From Brevibacillus massiliensis (GTDB lineage Bacteria; Bacillota; Bacilli; Brevibacillales; Brevibacillaceae): a stretch of DNA of 64,000 nucleotides. The DNA is taken from assembly GCF_000311785.1 (NCBI RefSeq), contig NZ_HE978539.1, positions 154,268 through 218,267 on the forward strand, given 5' to 3'. This document shows, piece after piece, positions 45,044 to 52,431 of the stretch. A program made the translations under genes and the position numbers. The notes under the pieces are model-generated. The model had not been told where the DNA came from. It saw only the letters and a list, made by a program, of their open reading frames with translations, and ran no database searches. How positions within the stretch are numbered: position 1 is the first letter of the stretch; every line of letters begins with the position of its first letter.

Positions 45044-45303
45044 TATATTCCCTTATGACGATTTTTAGCCTCTCTTTAAAAAAATCGAAAGAAACAGTAT
45101 CCGGTTTGGGTTGCCGGTTCATGAAAAATAAGGAAGGAGGACCCTTCAGAGGAATGTTGCCGACAGTGCAGACGACAGTTGGAAAATGGATGTACGAGGC
45201 TTGCCGGGGAGAAAACAGGCTTTTCTTTATTGCGTATTCTCTGCTATACTTAGAAATTGAGCCAGACGTTATTTTTTGAAAAGCTAAAAGGAGTGCAAAC
45301 TTG

Positions 45304-45705
45304 ATGGCAGTAGAAGTGGGAAGCATCATTGAAGGGAAAGTGACAGCGATCAAACCGTTTGGGATGTTCGTTGCCGTGACTGACACAGAACAAGGCTTGG
45401 TTCATATTTCCCAAGTAGCTAACGGATTTGTCAAGGATATTAATGAACACTTTTCCGTTGGAGATACCGTTAAAGTAAAAGTGCTCTCCATCGATGATGC
45501 TGGAAAAATCTCGCTTTCCGTTCGCGCCGCATTGCCGGCGTCAGAGACCAGCTCTCGTGATGATCGCCGTGGCGGAGGCCCTCGCGGCGGCTACAACAAA
45601 CGGGACAGTGCCAGTTCCTTTGAGGACAAATTGAAGAAGTGGCTGAAGCACAGTGAAGAAAATCTCGCCACCATCAACAAAAAGCAGAGTAAACGAGGCT
45701 ACTAG
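45304..45705 (+). CDS. yabR: S1-domain RNA-binding protein, YabR/GSP13-like
   Basis: This 133-residue protein has one S1 domain (about 4-75; EVGSIIEGKVTAIKPFGMFV, then GLVHISQVA and GDTVKVKVLSIDDAGKISLS), an Arg/Gly-rich linker and a basic tail with SSFEDKLKKWLKHSEENL, as in Bacillus YabR and general stress protein 13. Such proteins associate with ribosomes or RNA. AAGGAG lies upstream; an in-frame TTG (45301) one codon earlier is an alternative start. A TATACT box at 45245-45250 may be its -10. Confidence 0.88.
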   Translation: MAVEVGSIIEGKVTAIKPFGMFVAVTDTEQGLVHISQVANGFVKDINEHFSVGDTVKVKVLSIDDAGKISLSVRAALPASETSSRDDRRGGGPRGGYNKRDSASSFEDKLKKWLKHSEENLATINKKQSKRGY

Positions 45706-45726
45706 GCCTTTCATAATACGCTGAGT

Positions 45727-45756
45727 GAAGAGGAACGCTTCGTTCCTCTTCTTTGT
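45727..45756 (+). terminator. Terminator after yabR
   Basis: GAAGAGGAAC pairs with GTTCCTCTTC across a 5-base loop and is followed by TTTG. Confidence 0.75.
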
Positions 45757-45815
45757 ATTTGGGGAAAGTTATCATCATAGGCAAAGCCGCAAGTGAGCGA
45801 GGAGGTGAGCGGCGA

Positions 45816-46622
45816 ATGATCGTGGAACAAGAAGAGTTGGAGCCGGTCCAACCGGGGGTAAGGTTGTACACGGTCACGTATGAAAGCCAGGGCCTGCGCG
45901 TCAAGGCCGCTATGGCCGTGCCGGATGGAGCGGGTCCTTTTCCGGCTTTGCTGTACTGTCGGGGCGGGATGAAGGAGATTGGCAAAGTCCGCGTGGAGCG
46001 GATCTCGCAAATGGCGGCTTTTGGTTACCTCGTTTTTGCCCCTCATTACCGGGGAAATGAAGGAACGGAGGGGAGAGATGAGTTTGGCGGAGCGGAACGT
46101 CACGACGTGTATGCCGCTTTTGATTTGCTCAAGGCTTCTCCCTGGGTTCTTGCCGACCAAATCAGCTTGTACGGCTTTTCGCGCGGGGGAATGATGGCGC
46201 TCTTGGCGGCCATCGAATGCCCTGGCTTTCACAGTGCCGTGATCTGGGCAGGGGTATGCGATCTGTTTCTGACGTATCAGGAACGGGTGGATTTGCGCAG
46301 GATGCTCCGGCGGGTTGTCGGTCATCCGGTAAAAAACCGGCAGGCGTACCTGGAGCGATCCCCCGTCTACCGCGCAGGCGAGGTTTCGTGTCCGGTCTTG
46401 ATCATCCATGGGACGGAGGACGAAAACGTAAGCAAAACACATGCTGTGAAGTTGGCCGAGGCGTTGGCCGCCCACAACAAACCGCATGAGCTGTGGCTGG
46501 TTGAAGGGGCGGCACACTTGTTTGATTCCGCACAGATCCAAGAGTACACGGTCAAAATGTTTGACTGGCTGCGTCGGGCAAACAGCCTGTCAAGTGCAGA
46601 GGCCGACCGGGCTGACCGGTAG
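45816..46622 (+). CDS. Alpha/beta hydrolase, S9 (prolyl-oligopeptidase-like) family
   Basis: This 268-residue hydrolase has nucleophile S122 in LYGFSRGGMM, an Asp in IIHGTEDENV and a His in VEGAAHLF. The segment VFAPHYRGNEGTEGRDEFGG is typical of acylaminoacyl-peptidase-like (DAP/S9) catalytic domains, here without the beta-propeller. The ATG at 45816 has GAGGAGGTGAG upstream. The 3' end overlaps the convergent histidine kinase gene by 33 bases. Confidence 0.82.
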   Translation: MIVEQEELEPVQPGVRLYTVTYESQGLRVKAAMAVPDGAGPFPALLYCRGGMKEIGKVRVERISQMAAFGYLVFAPHYRGNEGTEGRDEFGGAERHDVYAAFDLLKASPWVLADQISLYGFSRGGMMALLAAIECPGFHSAVIWAGVCDLFLTYQERVDLRRMLRRVVGHPVKNRQAYLERSPVYRAGEVSCPVLIIHGTEDENVSKTHAVKLAEALAAHNKPHELWLVEGAAHLFDSAQIQEYTVKMFDWLRRANSLSSAEADRADR

Positions 46623-48425
46623 CGAGATGACGACTGTCGTCCCTTCTCCTTCCTGGCTTTCGATGTGAATATTTCCACCGTGGTTTTTGACCATTTGCAT
46701 GGAGATGGACAGGCCAAGTCCCGTTCCCTGTTCTTTAAAGGAGAAAAAAGGATCAAAGACGTGAGGCAGGATGTCGGCAGAGATTCCGATCCCGGTATCC
46801 CGGATTGACAAGTACACCATCCCGTTCTGTTTTTTGCTGTCGATGGAGAGCGTACCTCCATTCGGCATAGCCTCTATTCCATTTTTTATCAGATTCAGAA
46901 GAATTTGCTTTAATTGCTCCACATCTGCTTGAATGGTTATCTCCCGATCGTACAATTCGATCATTTCGATATTGTGCAGCAGTGCCTCTCCCTTCATTAG
47001 AGGCAGGATGGACCCAAAGATTTCCCCGATCGTCACGTTGCGATAATCAGGCCGCGATGGTTTGGAAAGCTGCAGCATTTCGGTAACGATTTGATTTACT
47101 CGTTCAATTTCCTTTAAAATCAGTGGAATGTGGTACGCTTTCTTCTCATCTTCCGTCAATGTTCCCATCAGCAGCTGGATAAATCCGTAAATCACGGTTA
47201 ACGGGTTGCGGATTTCGTGGGCGGCGCCGGCAGCCAGTTTGCCGACAAGGGACAACTTTTCCGACTGGTTGATAAATTCCTGGACCTTTTCTTGCTCGGT
47301 GATATCTGTCAGAACGACAATCCAGCCGATCGTCTCCCGGTCCTTGTCCAGGAGCGGGGCGTAGGAGACCAGAGCGGAAAAGGTGCCGCCTCTCTTGTGG
47401 TACAGGATGATTTTGCGATTTTCAAACCAGCAGTCGGCTTCCTCCGCAGCCGGCTGCTCCCATGGCGAAATCGAGCCTTCCGGGGACAGCGGGAAAAAGC
47501 GCTCGTCCAATATGACCAGTTCCTTCGCCTTTTCATTCATGTGAATTTCCGAGGTCGGGTAATGGCAGGTGATCACCCCGACTGGCAGTGAATCGAGAAT
47601 TTGCTGTCGAACAATTTTTTCCGTTTCCAACACCAGCCGCTGCTCAAGTGCCTGTTGAAACAGTTCCGAAATGTTTTGCGACATTTTGCTGAACTCTTGC
47701 GCTAACTCGTAAAATTCATCATGCTCGCTGCAGTTTACTTTTTGGCCAAATGTGCCGCTTGATACTTTGCGTACCTCGGTAATCAAGGATTGAATCGGGA
47801 GAAGGAGCTGACGGCGGAAGTACAGTGCGCAAAAAGTGCCGAACAGAATGGAGATGACGGAGAGTGTGTAGGTAATCCTCAAGGAGGCATGCAGGCTGTC
47901 GTTCGTTTTCTCGAATTCCCATTCGGTCTGCTGTTCCAACAAGCGGAGCGACTTGTTCATCCCGTGTTCCAGCCGGGAGATTCGCGGCTCCACGTCTTCT
48001 TTCAAAACGTAATTGATGGCTTGTACGTTTTCCTCTTGCAGCAGAGGGTTGATTTTATTCAAAAAGATGAAATCCAGATCGCGTATCAGGTCAATGACAA
48101 GAAAGAGTTCCTCATTTTCTTTTGTCTTTTGCAGCAGGTTAAGCTGGTTGTTGTTGATTAATTGCGCTTCGTATTTTTGCAGGTAAGCAGGCTGCTGCGT
48201 CGCGATGTACATATTCAGGTTAAAGGTTTTGCTGTACAGCTGGTTTTTCACTTCCACCAATGTGCTCGTCAGCGGTTGTATCTTCTGGGCAAGGAGCATC
48301 TCCTGCGAGATCAGGCCGGTCATTTGATAACTGAACAAGCCGGCAAGAAAGCAGATCAAGAGTACCATGACAAAGTAGCTAAGCATCATTTGTTTGCGAA
48401 ATCCCAGAGAACGAAAGCGAGACAT
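46590..48425 (-). CDS. Membrane sensor histidine kinase (HAMP-PAS-HisKA)
   Basis: This 611-residue kinase has two membrane segments (about 13-33 and 184-203) around a helical extracellular sensor, a HAMP domain (about 204-257), a PAS domain (270-380), HisKA with phospho-acceptor H403 in AAHEIRNPLT, and a HATPase domain with N511/N515, DTGIG (543-547) and GTGLGLSI (567-574). The layout matches orphan sporulation-type kinases of the Kin group; no response regulator is next to it. It follows a BMP/Med-like binding protein gene, which may deliver the signal. The ATG follows AGGAGG. Confidence 0.88.
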   Translation of the reverse strand: MSRFRSLGFRKQMMLSYFVMVLLICFLAGLFSYQMTGLISQEMLLAQKIQPLTSTLVEVKNQLYSKTFNLNMYIATQQPAYLQKYEAQLINNNQLNLLQKTKENEELFLVIDLIRDLDFIFLNKINPLLQEENVQAINYVLKEDVEPRISRLEHGMNKSLRLLEQQTEWEFEKTNDSLHASLRITYTLSVISILFGTFCALYFRRQLLLPIQSLITEVRKVSSGTFGQKVNCSEHDEFYELAQEFSKMSQNISELFQQALEQRLVLETEKIVRQQILDSLPVGVITCHYPTSEIHMNEKAKELVILDERFFPLSPEGSISPWEQPAAEEADCWFENRKIILYHKRGGTFSALVSYAPLLDKDRETIGWIVVLTDITEQEKVQEFINQSEKLSLVGKLAAGAAHEIRNPLTVIYGFIQLLMGTLTEDEKKAYHIPLILKEIERVNQIVTEMLQLSKPSRPDYRNVTIGEIFGSILPLMKGEALLHNIEMIELYDREITIQADVEQLKQILLNLIKNGIEAMPNGGTLSIDSKKQNGMVYLSIRDTGIGISADILPHVFDPFFSFKEQGTGLGLSISMQMVKNHGGNIHIESQEGEGTTVVISLPVSPVGLCT

Positions 48426-48454
48426 GCTTGTTGCCTCCTGGAGGTGTATTTCTT

Positions 48455-48509
48455 GCTTTATTCTCGAAGACCTTGACTGCTTCTTCGAGATGGGTTCGAT
48501 CGTTTTTTC
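48455..48509 (+). repeat. Intergenic stem-loop repeat, copy C
   Basis: TTCTCGAAGA pairs with TCTTCGAGA (48461-48490) and is followed by TGGGTTCGATCG and a T6 run. CTTCTTCGAGA and the following GG-TTC-T-run match the 3' half of the repeat at 61-180. It separates the binding-protein gene from the downstream kinase gene, both leftward. Confidence 0.5.
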
Positions 48510-49481
48510 TTACAATCGCTGTATTTCAAAATTTATTTTTTCCTTGATGGAATTGGGGACCATCGGACCGTACGGACCCAAATGCACCCCGCCTTCCGCC
48601 AAGCCATAGTAGATTTCGCCAGTCGGCAATTGATCTTTCAAGTACCGCTGAATCAGATTCTCATATACCTGGTTCACATCCAGGATCAAGCTGGTCAGGA
48701 CGTGGTTGGGGGCGATAAAGCGCTGGTCACTGATGTAGCCTATGACGTAAATATTCGCCTTTTGGGCCTCCGTAATAACGGGCAAATTATAACTGTCGCC
48801 GGTCGTGTAGATCACGTCCACCCCGTCTTGGATCAGCTTGCGAGTGGCTTGCACCGCCAGATCCTTCGATGAAAAGTCGGGGATCTTCTGGACGTAGGCG
48901 ACAGTCGAATCGTCGGCGGACACCACGCCAGCCTTAAACCCCTCCTGCTGAGCCGTTTCATGCGGTTTGTCGACGGACAGATAGGCAACCTTGTGGTTTT
49001 TGCTCATCATGGCAGCAAATTTGCCTACTAAATAACCAGCGGACCACATGTCGTAGCGGATTACCGTCTGGTTCGGGTAACTGGCTGTCCCGTTGAGCGT
49101 GACAAAGTGCGTCTGCGGAAAGCGGGAGGCGGCAGCCGTGAAGGGGGACGAAAATACTACGCCGTGCCCAATCACCAGATTGTACCCCTGTTTTGCGAAC
49201 GCCGTTGCGGCAGAAAATATCTCTTCGGCTTTCATATTAGCGGCTACGGTCAGATCGAACTCGTACTTATCCGCCAACTGCTGCAAGCTTTCAAGTGCAG
49301 TGCTGTTCCAGCCTTGATCGTAAGTGGGGCCTTCCAGCAGCAGAGCGATCCGAACGTTGTTGTCCGATATAGAGTTTGACGATCTTATTTGGTTTAAGTT
49401 GAAAAGGAACAAGAGCGTTAAGAAGAGTAAGCAGACGGCGACAGTAACAACCAATACAGGCAGCCGAAAGATAAACTTCAT
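48510..49481 (-). CDS. Membrane-anchored BMP-family (Med-like) binding protein
   Basis: This 323-residue protein has an N-terminal membrane anchor (about 7-28) without a lipobox cysteine and a periplasmic-binding-protein fold of the basic membrane protein (BMP/PnrA) family: RIALLLEGPTYDQGWNSTA, DLAVQATRKLIQDGVDVIY and YGLAEGGVHLGPYGPMVP. BMP proteins bind nucleosides in importers; the B. subtilis relative Med affects competence and sporulation. No permease is present and a kinase gene follows, so a sensory role is likely. The second ATG (49481) is better spaced from GGAG. Confidence 0.8.
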   Translation of the reverse strand: MKFIFRLPVLVVTVAVCLLFLTLLFLFNLNQIRSSNSISDNNVRIALLLEGPTYDQGWNSTALESLQQLADKYEFDLTVAANMKAEEIFSAATAFAKQGYNLVIGHGVVFSSPFTAAASRFPQTHFVTLNGTASYPNQTVIRYDMWSAGYLVGKFAAMMSKNHKVAYLSVDKPHETAQQEGFKAGVVSADDSTVAYVQKIPDFSSKDLAVQATRKLIQDGVDVIYTTGDSYNLPVITEAQKANIYVIGYISDQRFIAPNHVLTSLILDVNQVYENLIQRYLKDQLPTGEIYYGLAEGGVHLGPYGPMVPNSIKEKINFEIQRL

Positions 49482-49541
49482 CATAGCTCCAAATCGACTC
49501 CTTTCCCAACATCCGACCCTTGCTCTAGCATTTGGACAAGA

Positions 49542-49549
49542 TTCGACAA
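49542..49549 (-). promoter_or_regulatory. Spo0A-box match upstream of the Med-like/kinase operon
   Basis: TTGTCGAA on the minus strand matches the Spo0A-box core (TGTCGAA) about 60 bases upstream of the start codon. A single box of this length can occur by chance. Confidence 0.35.
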
Positions 49550-49601
49550 ATTACTCCGAAATCCTTCACAATGTTTTCTTCAAAAAAGGTAAGTTTTATT
49601 A

Positions 49602-49630
49602 TTGACTTTCAAAAGAATAGATGGTATATT
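49602..49630 (+). promoter_or_regulatory. Sigma-A promoter of the tRNA pair
   Basis: TTGACT (49602-49607), 17 bases, TATATT (49625-49630), 37 bases before tRNA-Leu. Confidence 0.8.
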
Positions 49631-49667
49631 AATTTCTGTCGCTGAGCTTAAAAGAATTTCATCGAAT

Positions 49668-49754
49668 GCGGTCGTGGCGGAATTGGCAGACGCGCTAGAT
49701 TCAGGTTCTAGTGGTGGCAACACCGTGGAGGTTCAAGTCCTCTCGACCGCACCA
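49668..49754 (+). tRNA. tRNA-Leu (CAG)
   Basis: A full cloverleaf with acceptor GCGGTCG/CGACCGC, a long variable arm, anticodon loop TTCAGGT (CAG, reading CUG codons) and encoded CCA end. Confidence 0.95.
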
Positions 49755-49773
49755 TCCCAACAACAAATGAGTT

Positions 49774-49847
49774 GCCCCTATAGTTAAACGGTATAACAGA
49801 TCACTCGTAATGATCAGTTCGTGGTTCGATTCCGCGTGGGGGCACCA
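49774..49847 (+). tRNA. tRNA-Thr (CGT)
   Basis: Acceptor GCCCCTA/TGGGGGC, anticodon stem GATCA/TGATC with loop CTCGTAA (anticodon CGU, reading ACG), T-loop GTTCGATTC and encoded CCA. It is transcribed with tRNA-Leu 19 bases upstream. Confidence 0.94.
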
Positions 49848-49858
49848 TTACAGTGAAA

Positions 49859-49881
49859 AACCGCATCGCGATGCGGTTCTT
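49859..49881 (+). terminator. Terminator of the tRNA operon
   Basis: The perfect palindrome AACCGCATCGCGATGCGGTT ends 31 bases after tRNA-Thr; only a short T stretch follows. Confidence 0.7.
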
Positions 49882-49900
49882 GGCATAATACGGTACATAG

Positions 49901-49945
49901 AAGCCTCTTTCATTGTCTTTTACAGGCAGATGGAAGAGGCTTTTT
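49901..49945 (+). terminator. Second terminator downstream of the tRNAs
   Basis: AAGCCTCTTTCAT pairs with ATGGAAGAGGCTT across a 17-base loop and is followed by TTTTT. A backup for the tRNA operon. Confidence 0.7.
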
Positions 49946-50227
49946 GCGTGGAGCTCAGTTCTGTAATAATCGGGGGGGGATATCTCAAAAAGTCGATTCG
50001 TGGCCAGACTAACTCCGGCAACTTAACAGATCCGTTGGAAATCAACAGTGATTTCCCATATGTATTTCACCGTTCGTTTCGAGGCCTCATGAGCCTTGTA
50101 GCTCCCCCGATGATTCATGAAATTAGTCATCATTCCTCCAGATAAGATTTGATGGTTTTCTCGTTTATCATGGAAAAATGGAAGTCTCCATTACGTATTT
50201 AAAAGCTTCTAAAGCAGCAACAGAAGC

Positions 50228-50483
50228 TTTTTGGCACCATTTGGATTGGGTATGATTATGATGCTTAGTGTCGGTTTATTAGAACAAACGTGAATGCTTG
50301 CAGCGTCTGTTCGCAAGACGATTATCGGAGCAACTGTTTCATTAATTTGTAAGAATTGTCGTCCTAGTTGGTATAAATGCAAGCAATATCATGACGGTAA
50401 TCGGTGTTTATGGAGCTGAATATAAGCGGATTCCTCTTCTGATTGTATTTATATTGATGGCTACCTCCATAAATCTTTTTTAA
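50228..50483 (+). pseudogene. Remnant of an integral membrane (permease-like) protein
   Basis: Conceptual translation with one stop and one frame change gives hydrophobic segments FLAPFGLGMIMMLSVGLLEQT, then MLAASVRKTIIGATVSLI, then IVVLVGINASNIMTVIGVYG followed by AEYKRIPLLIVFILMATSIN. These look like successive transporter helices. I cannot name the family. There is no start site. Confidence 0.5.
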
Positions 50484-50739
50484 TGGCAAGCGGCACAGCG
50501 AAGTGGTTAATATTGGAATGGTCCTGGTCGCTTGCCAAGGTATTTGTCTACGTAACTTGACTAGTGCTAGCACTCAGTCACTTGGAAACCTATATAGGAA
50601 TAATTATCTAAAGTGTTTCTTATGGGATTGGAATTAGAATGGGTGACTAGAGTGGAAAATTACGTTAGGGCACATCATATTACACATCATTTCTGAATCG
50701 GAATCGTGAATGTCTTCACGTTTGAGAACTTTCGGATAA

Positions 50740-50964
50740 GGAGACACTTCGTGGGGCGGACGGAGCCGCGGGGACGAGGATAGTCAATATAATTCTCGCC
50801 AAAACAAACCAAATGCCTGTCAAGAATTTAACGTGAAAGTTGACTACGATGATTCTTGTGCCGCATTTGAAATGGACCTCTGGCTGAAAATGCACTGTGA
50901 GCTGAAGAAGGATTTGCCCCTATTCCCGGGATGCCTTTTCATTGGCATCCCTCCGCTCGTTTAA
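50740..50964 (+). other. Unexplained 74-codon frame
   Basis: An uninterrupted frame encodes a Cys- and Asp-rich segment (CQEFNVKVDYDDSCAAFEMD, then LWLKMHCELKKDLPLFPG) with non-random composition, but has no in-frame start near the AAGGAG at its 5' end. It may be the end of a broken gene. It runs into the terminator hairpin and stop codon of the next gene on the other strand. Confidence 0.3.
50928..50952 (-). terminator. Hairpin after the coiled-coil gene
   Basis: GGGATGCC and GGCATCCC pair across an 8-base loop just beyond the stop codon of the leftward coiled-coil gene; no T-run follows. Confidence 0.5.
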
Positions 50965-51275
50965 TTCGCAATTACTTTTTTCAGCAGCTTTATGTCAGTG
51001 TGGTGTTCTTTTACAGTGTCTTGAACCTCCCGTAATAAAACCTCTGTTTCCGTGTTATGGGCAACTTGTACCTGAATCTGGTCAACCTTCTTTTCCAATT
51101 GATCAAACCGATCGTACATTTCGTTTTTAAACTCGTACATTTCGTTTTTAAACTCGTACATTTCGTTTTTAAATTCGTACATTTCGTTTTTAAACTCGTG
51201 CATGTCGATTTTGAACTCGCGTATTTCGCTTTGCAACCCCGCAATCGCCTGCAGAACCTTCTCTACGTCCTCCAT
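50961..51275 (-). CDS. Small coiled-coil protein with tandem heptads
   Basis: The 104-residue product is almost entirely coiled coil. Its centre is four identical or near-identical heptads EFKNEMY (residues about 27-54) preceded by two related ones, then a DRFDQLEKKVDQIQVQV and VQDTVKEHHTDIKLLKK tail. AGGGGG precedes the ATG. No membrane segment is seen. The DNA carries matching 21-bp tandem repeats, so length probably varies between strains. Similar proteins are annotated as hypothetical; function unknown. Confidence 0.75.
   Translation of the reverse strand: MEDVEKVLQAIAGLQSEIREFKIDMHEFKNEMYEFKNEMYEFKNEMYEFKNEMYDRFDQLEKKVDQIQVQVAHNTETEVLLREVQDTVKEHHTDIKLLKKVIAN
51113..51217. repeat. 21-bp tandem repeat, five units, inside the coiled-coil gene
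   Basis: Units begin at 51113, 51134, 51155, 51176 and 51197. The first four are identical except for one base; the fifth is diverged. The 21-base period adds whole heptads, keeping frame and coiled-coil phase. Confidence 0.9.
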
Positions 51276-51402
51276 AGCATCCCCCTACTTACGTATCATT
51301 TACTGTTATTGTACTACTTTATATGGGACAAAAACATACGGTTTGGAGATCCAGAAGTAGAATGTGTCGGTGCCATTTTTTCTTACATGAGGAATCCACC
51401 AT

Positions 51403-51446
51403 AAGAATGAGCCTCCTGCTCTCAAAGAAGCTCGTTCTTATTTTTT
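51403..51446 (+). terminator. Terminator-like hairpin
   Basis: AAGAATGAGC pairs with GCTCGTTCTT and is followed by ATTTTTT on the plus strand. No plus-strand gene is recognised upstream, so it may end a small RNA or be a relic. Confidence 0.55.
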
Positions 51447-51636
51447 GCTGCGAGAATGTTACGGCGCCATGATAAAAAGGCAGAAAAACACGAGCAGCAG
51501 CACCAGAAAAAAAACGCTCGCAGCGCTCGGTCAGCATACCAGATCACTCCCTGCCCATTGTTTTCTACATACAAAAGTTTTTCCTTTCGTTAAATATATG
51601 AATATTCGTCGAACTTGGCTCCTCCTACAAGCGATG

Positions 51637-51678
51637 AAAAGCCTGATTTTCTGCCGGCGGCAAAAATCAGGCTTTTTT
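51637..51678. terminator. Strong bidirectional terminator
   Basis: AAAAGCCTGATTTT pairs with AAAATCAGGCTTTT, with an inner GCC/GGC, and T6 follows on the plus strand with TTTT on the minus strand. It isolates the ba3 oxidase operon from upstream transcription. The stretch 51276-51758 otherwise holds only a possible frameshifted 25-codon hydrophobic frame. Confidence 0.75.
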
Positions 51679-51758
51679 CTTTTGGTTATCAGGGAGTTCC
51701 CCGACTTACTCGCCTGCTGCTTCCCTCTAGAATGAGGATGTAAAGGAGGTTGAAACAA

Positions 51759-51902
51759 GTGAGTCGAAACGTGCCGCAGTTCAAGGAAAAGACGGGCAGC
51801 AATGCGTCGCTGAAAGGAACGCTGGCATCCGTGCTGCTGGTCGGGGCATTTATCGTCGTCAGTTGGTTCGGCATATTTTTTCTGTTTCTGAGCCGCAGCT
51901 AG
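51759..51902 (+). CDS. Cytochrome c oxidase subunit IIa, ba3 type
   Basis: This 47-residue protein starts at GTG eight bases after AAGGAGG. It has a polar N-terminus and one membrane helix (SVLLVGAFIVVSWFGIFFLF) ending in SRS. Size, single helix and position just upstream of subunit II match subunit IIa of ba3-type oxidases, which replaces the missing first helix of subunit II. It is short enough to be missed by automated gene calling. Confidence 0.8.
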   Translation: MSRNVPQFKEKTGSNASLKGTLASVLLVGAFIVVSWFGIFFLFLSRS

Positions 51903-51942
51903 GGCGAGGGGCGGATTACGGCAAGGATGGAGGGAGAAACAA

Positions 51943-52431
51943 ATGCACTTGCACAAATACGAAAAAATCTGGCTGCTATTCGGAGGCGGGGTCCTCGTTC
52001 TCTTTATTCTCATTTTATCGGTAAACAGCTTCGCCATGGGGATGATGCCGCCCAGCCACATGGAGATGATCGACCCGACAAAGGTGGATCAAACACCGCC
52101 GTTTGACAACCCGGGGTTGAGGCAGGTGGGCGACAATGAGTATGAGCTTGTGATGACGGCATTTATCTTCGGTTATGCGCCAAATGAGATCGAGATTCCG
52201 GCGGGAGCCAAGGTCACGTTCAAGGTGACCAGCAAAGACGTGGTGCACGGATTTGCCATTCCCGGCACCAATGTCAATATGATGATCACGCCAGGCTATA
52301 TCAGCACGTTGACACATACATTTTCCGATCCGGGAGAGTATTTGATCCTGTGCAACGAGTATTGCGGGATTGGCCACCAGGTGATGGCGACCCGGATCGT
52401 GGTAAAGGGTAAGGAAGGGGAGAAATCGTGA
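51943..52431 (+). CDS. Cytochrome c oxidase subunit II, ba3 type
   Basis: This 162-residue subunit has one N-terminal helix (about 8-31) and an extracellular cupredoxin domain. The dinuclear copper (CuA) site is in CNEYCGIGHQVM near residue 138, with the upstream His in VVHGFAIPG. CuA takes electrons from cytochrome c. It is much shorter than aa3-type subunit II and carries no fused cytochrome domain. GGAGGGAGA precedes the ATG; the stop overlaps the subunit I start. Confidence 0.92.
   Translation: MHLHKYEKIWLLFGGGVLVLFILILSVNSFAMGMMPPSHMEMIDPTKVDQTPPFDNPGLRQVGDNEYELVMTAFIFGYAPNEIEIPAGAKVTFKVTSKDVVHGFAIPGTNVNMMITPGYISTLTHTFSDPGEYLILCNEYCGIGHQVMATRIVVKGKEGEKS

Larger units (their letters stand above)
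49946..50960. other. Decayed region without intact genes
   Basis: About 1 kb holds no complete gene with a ribosome site. It is more AT-rich than its surroundings over 50140-50700 and contains a broken membrane-protein frame (50228-50483) and an unexplained short frame (50740-50964). No tRNA 3'-end duplication, integrase or insertion-sequence end was found. Confidence 0.6.

Noticed and set aside
45055-45279. Small gene upstream of yabR
   Set aside because: Neither candidate start has a correctly spaced ribosome site and the product has no recognisable features.
49810-50145. Plus-strand frame running through the end of tRNA-Thr
   Set aside because: It starts inside the tRNA, crosses two terminator hairpins and has no ribosome site.
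49668-50960. Integrated element using a tRNA as attachment site
   Set aside because: No integrase and no duplicate of the tRNA 3' end was seen in the following kilobase.
51113-51217. Regular 21-bp repeats as a possible CRISPR array
   Set aside because: There are no spacers; the units are adjoining, in frame and encode heptads.
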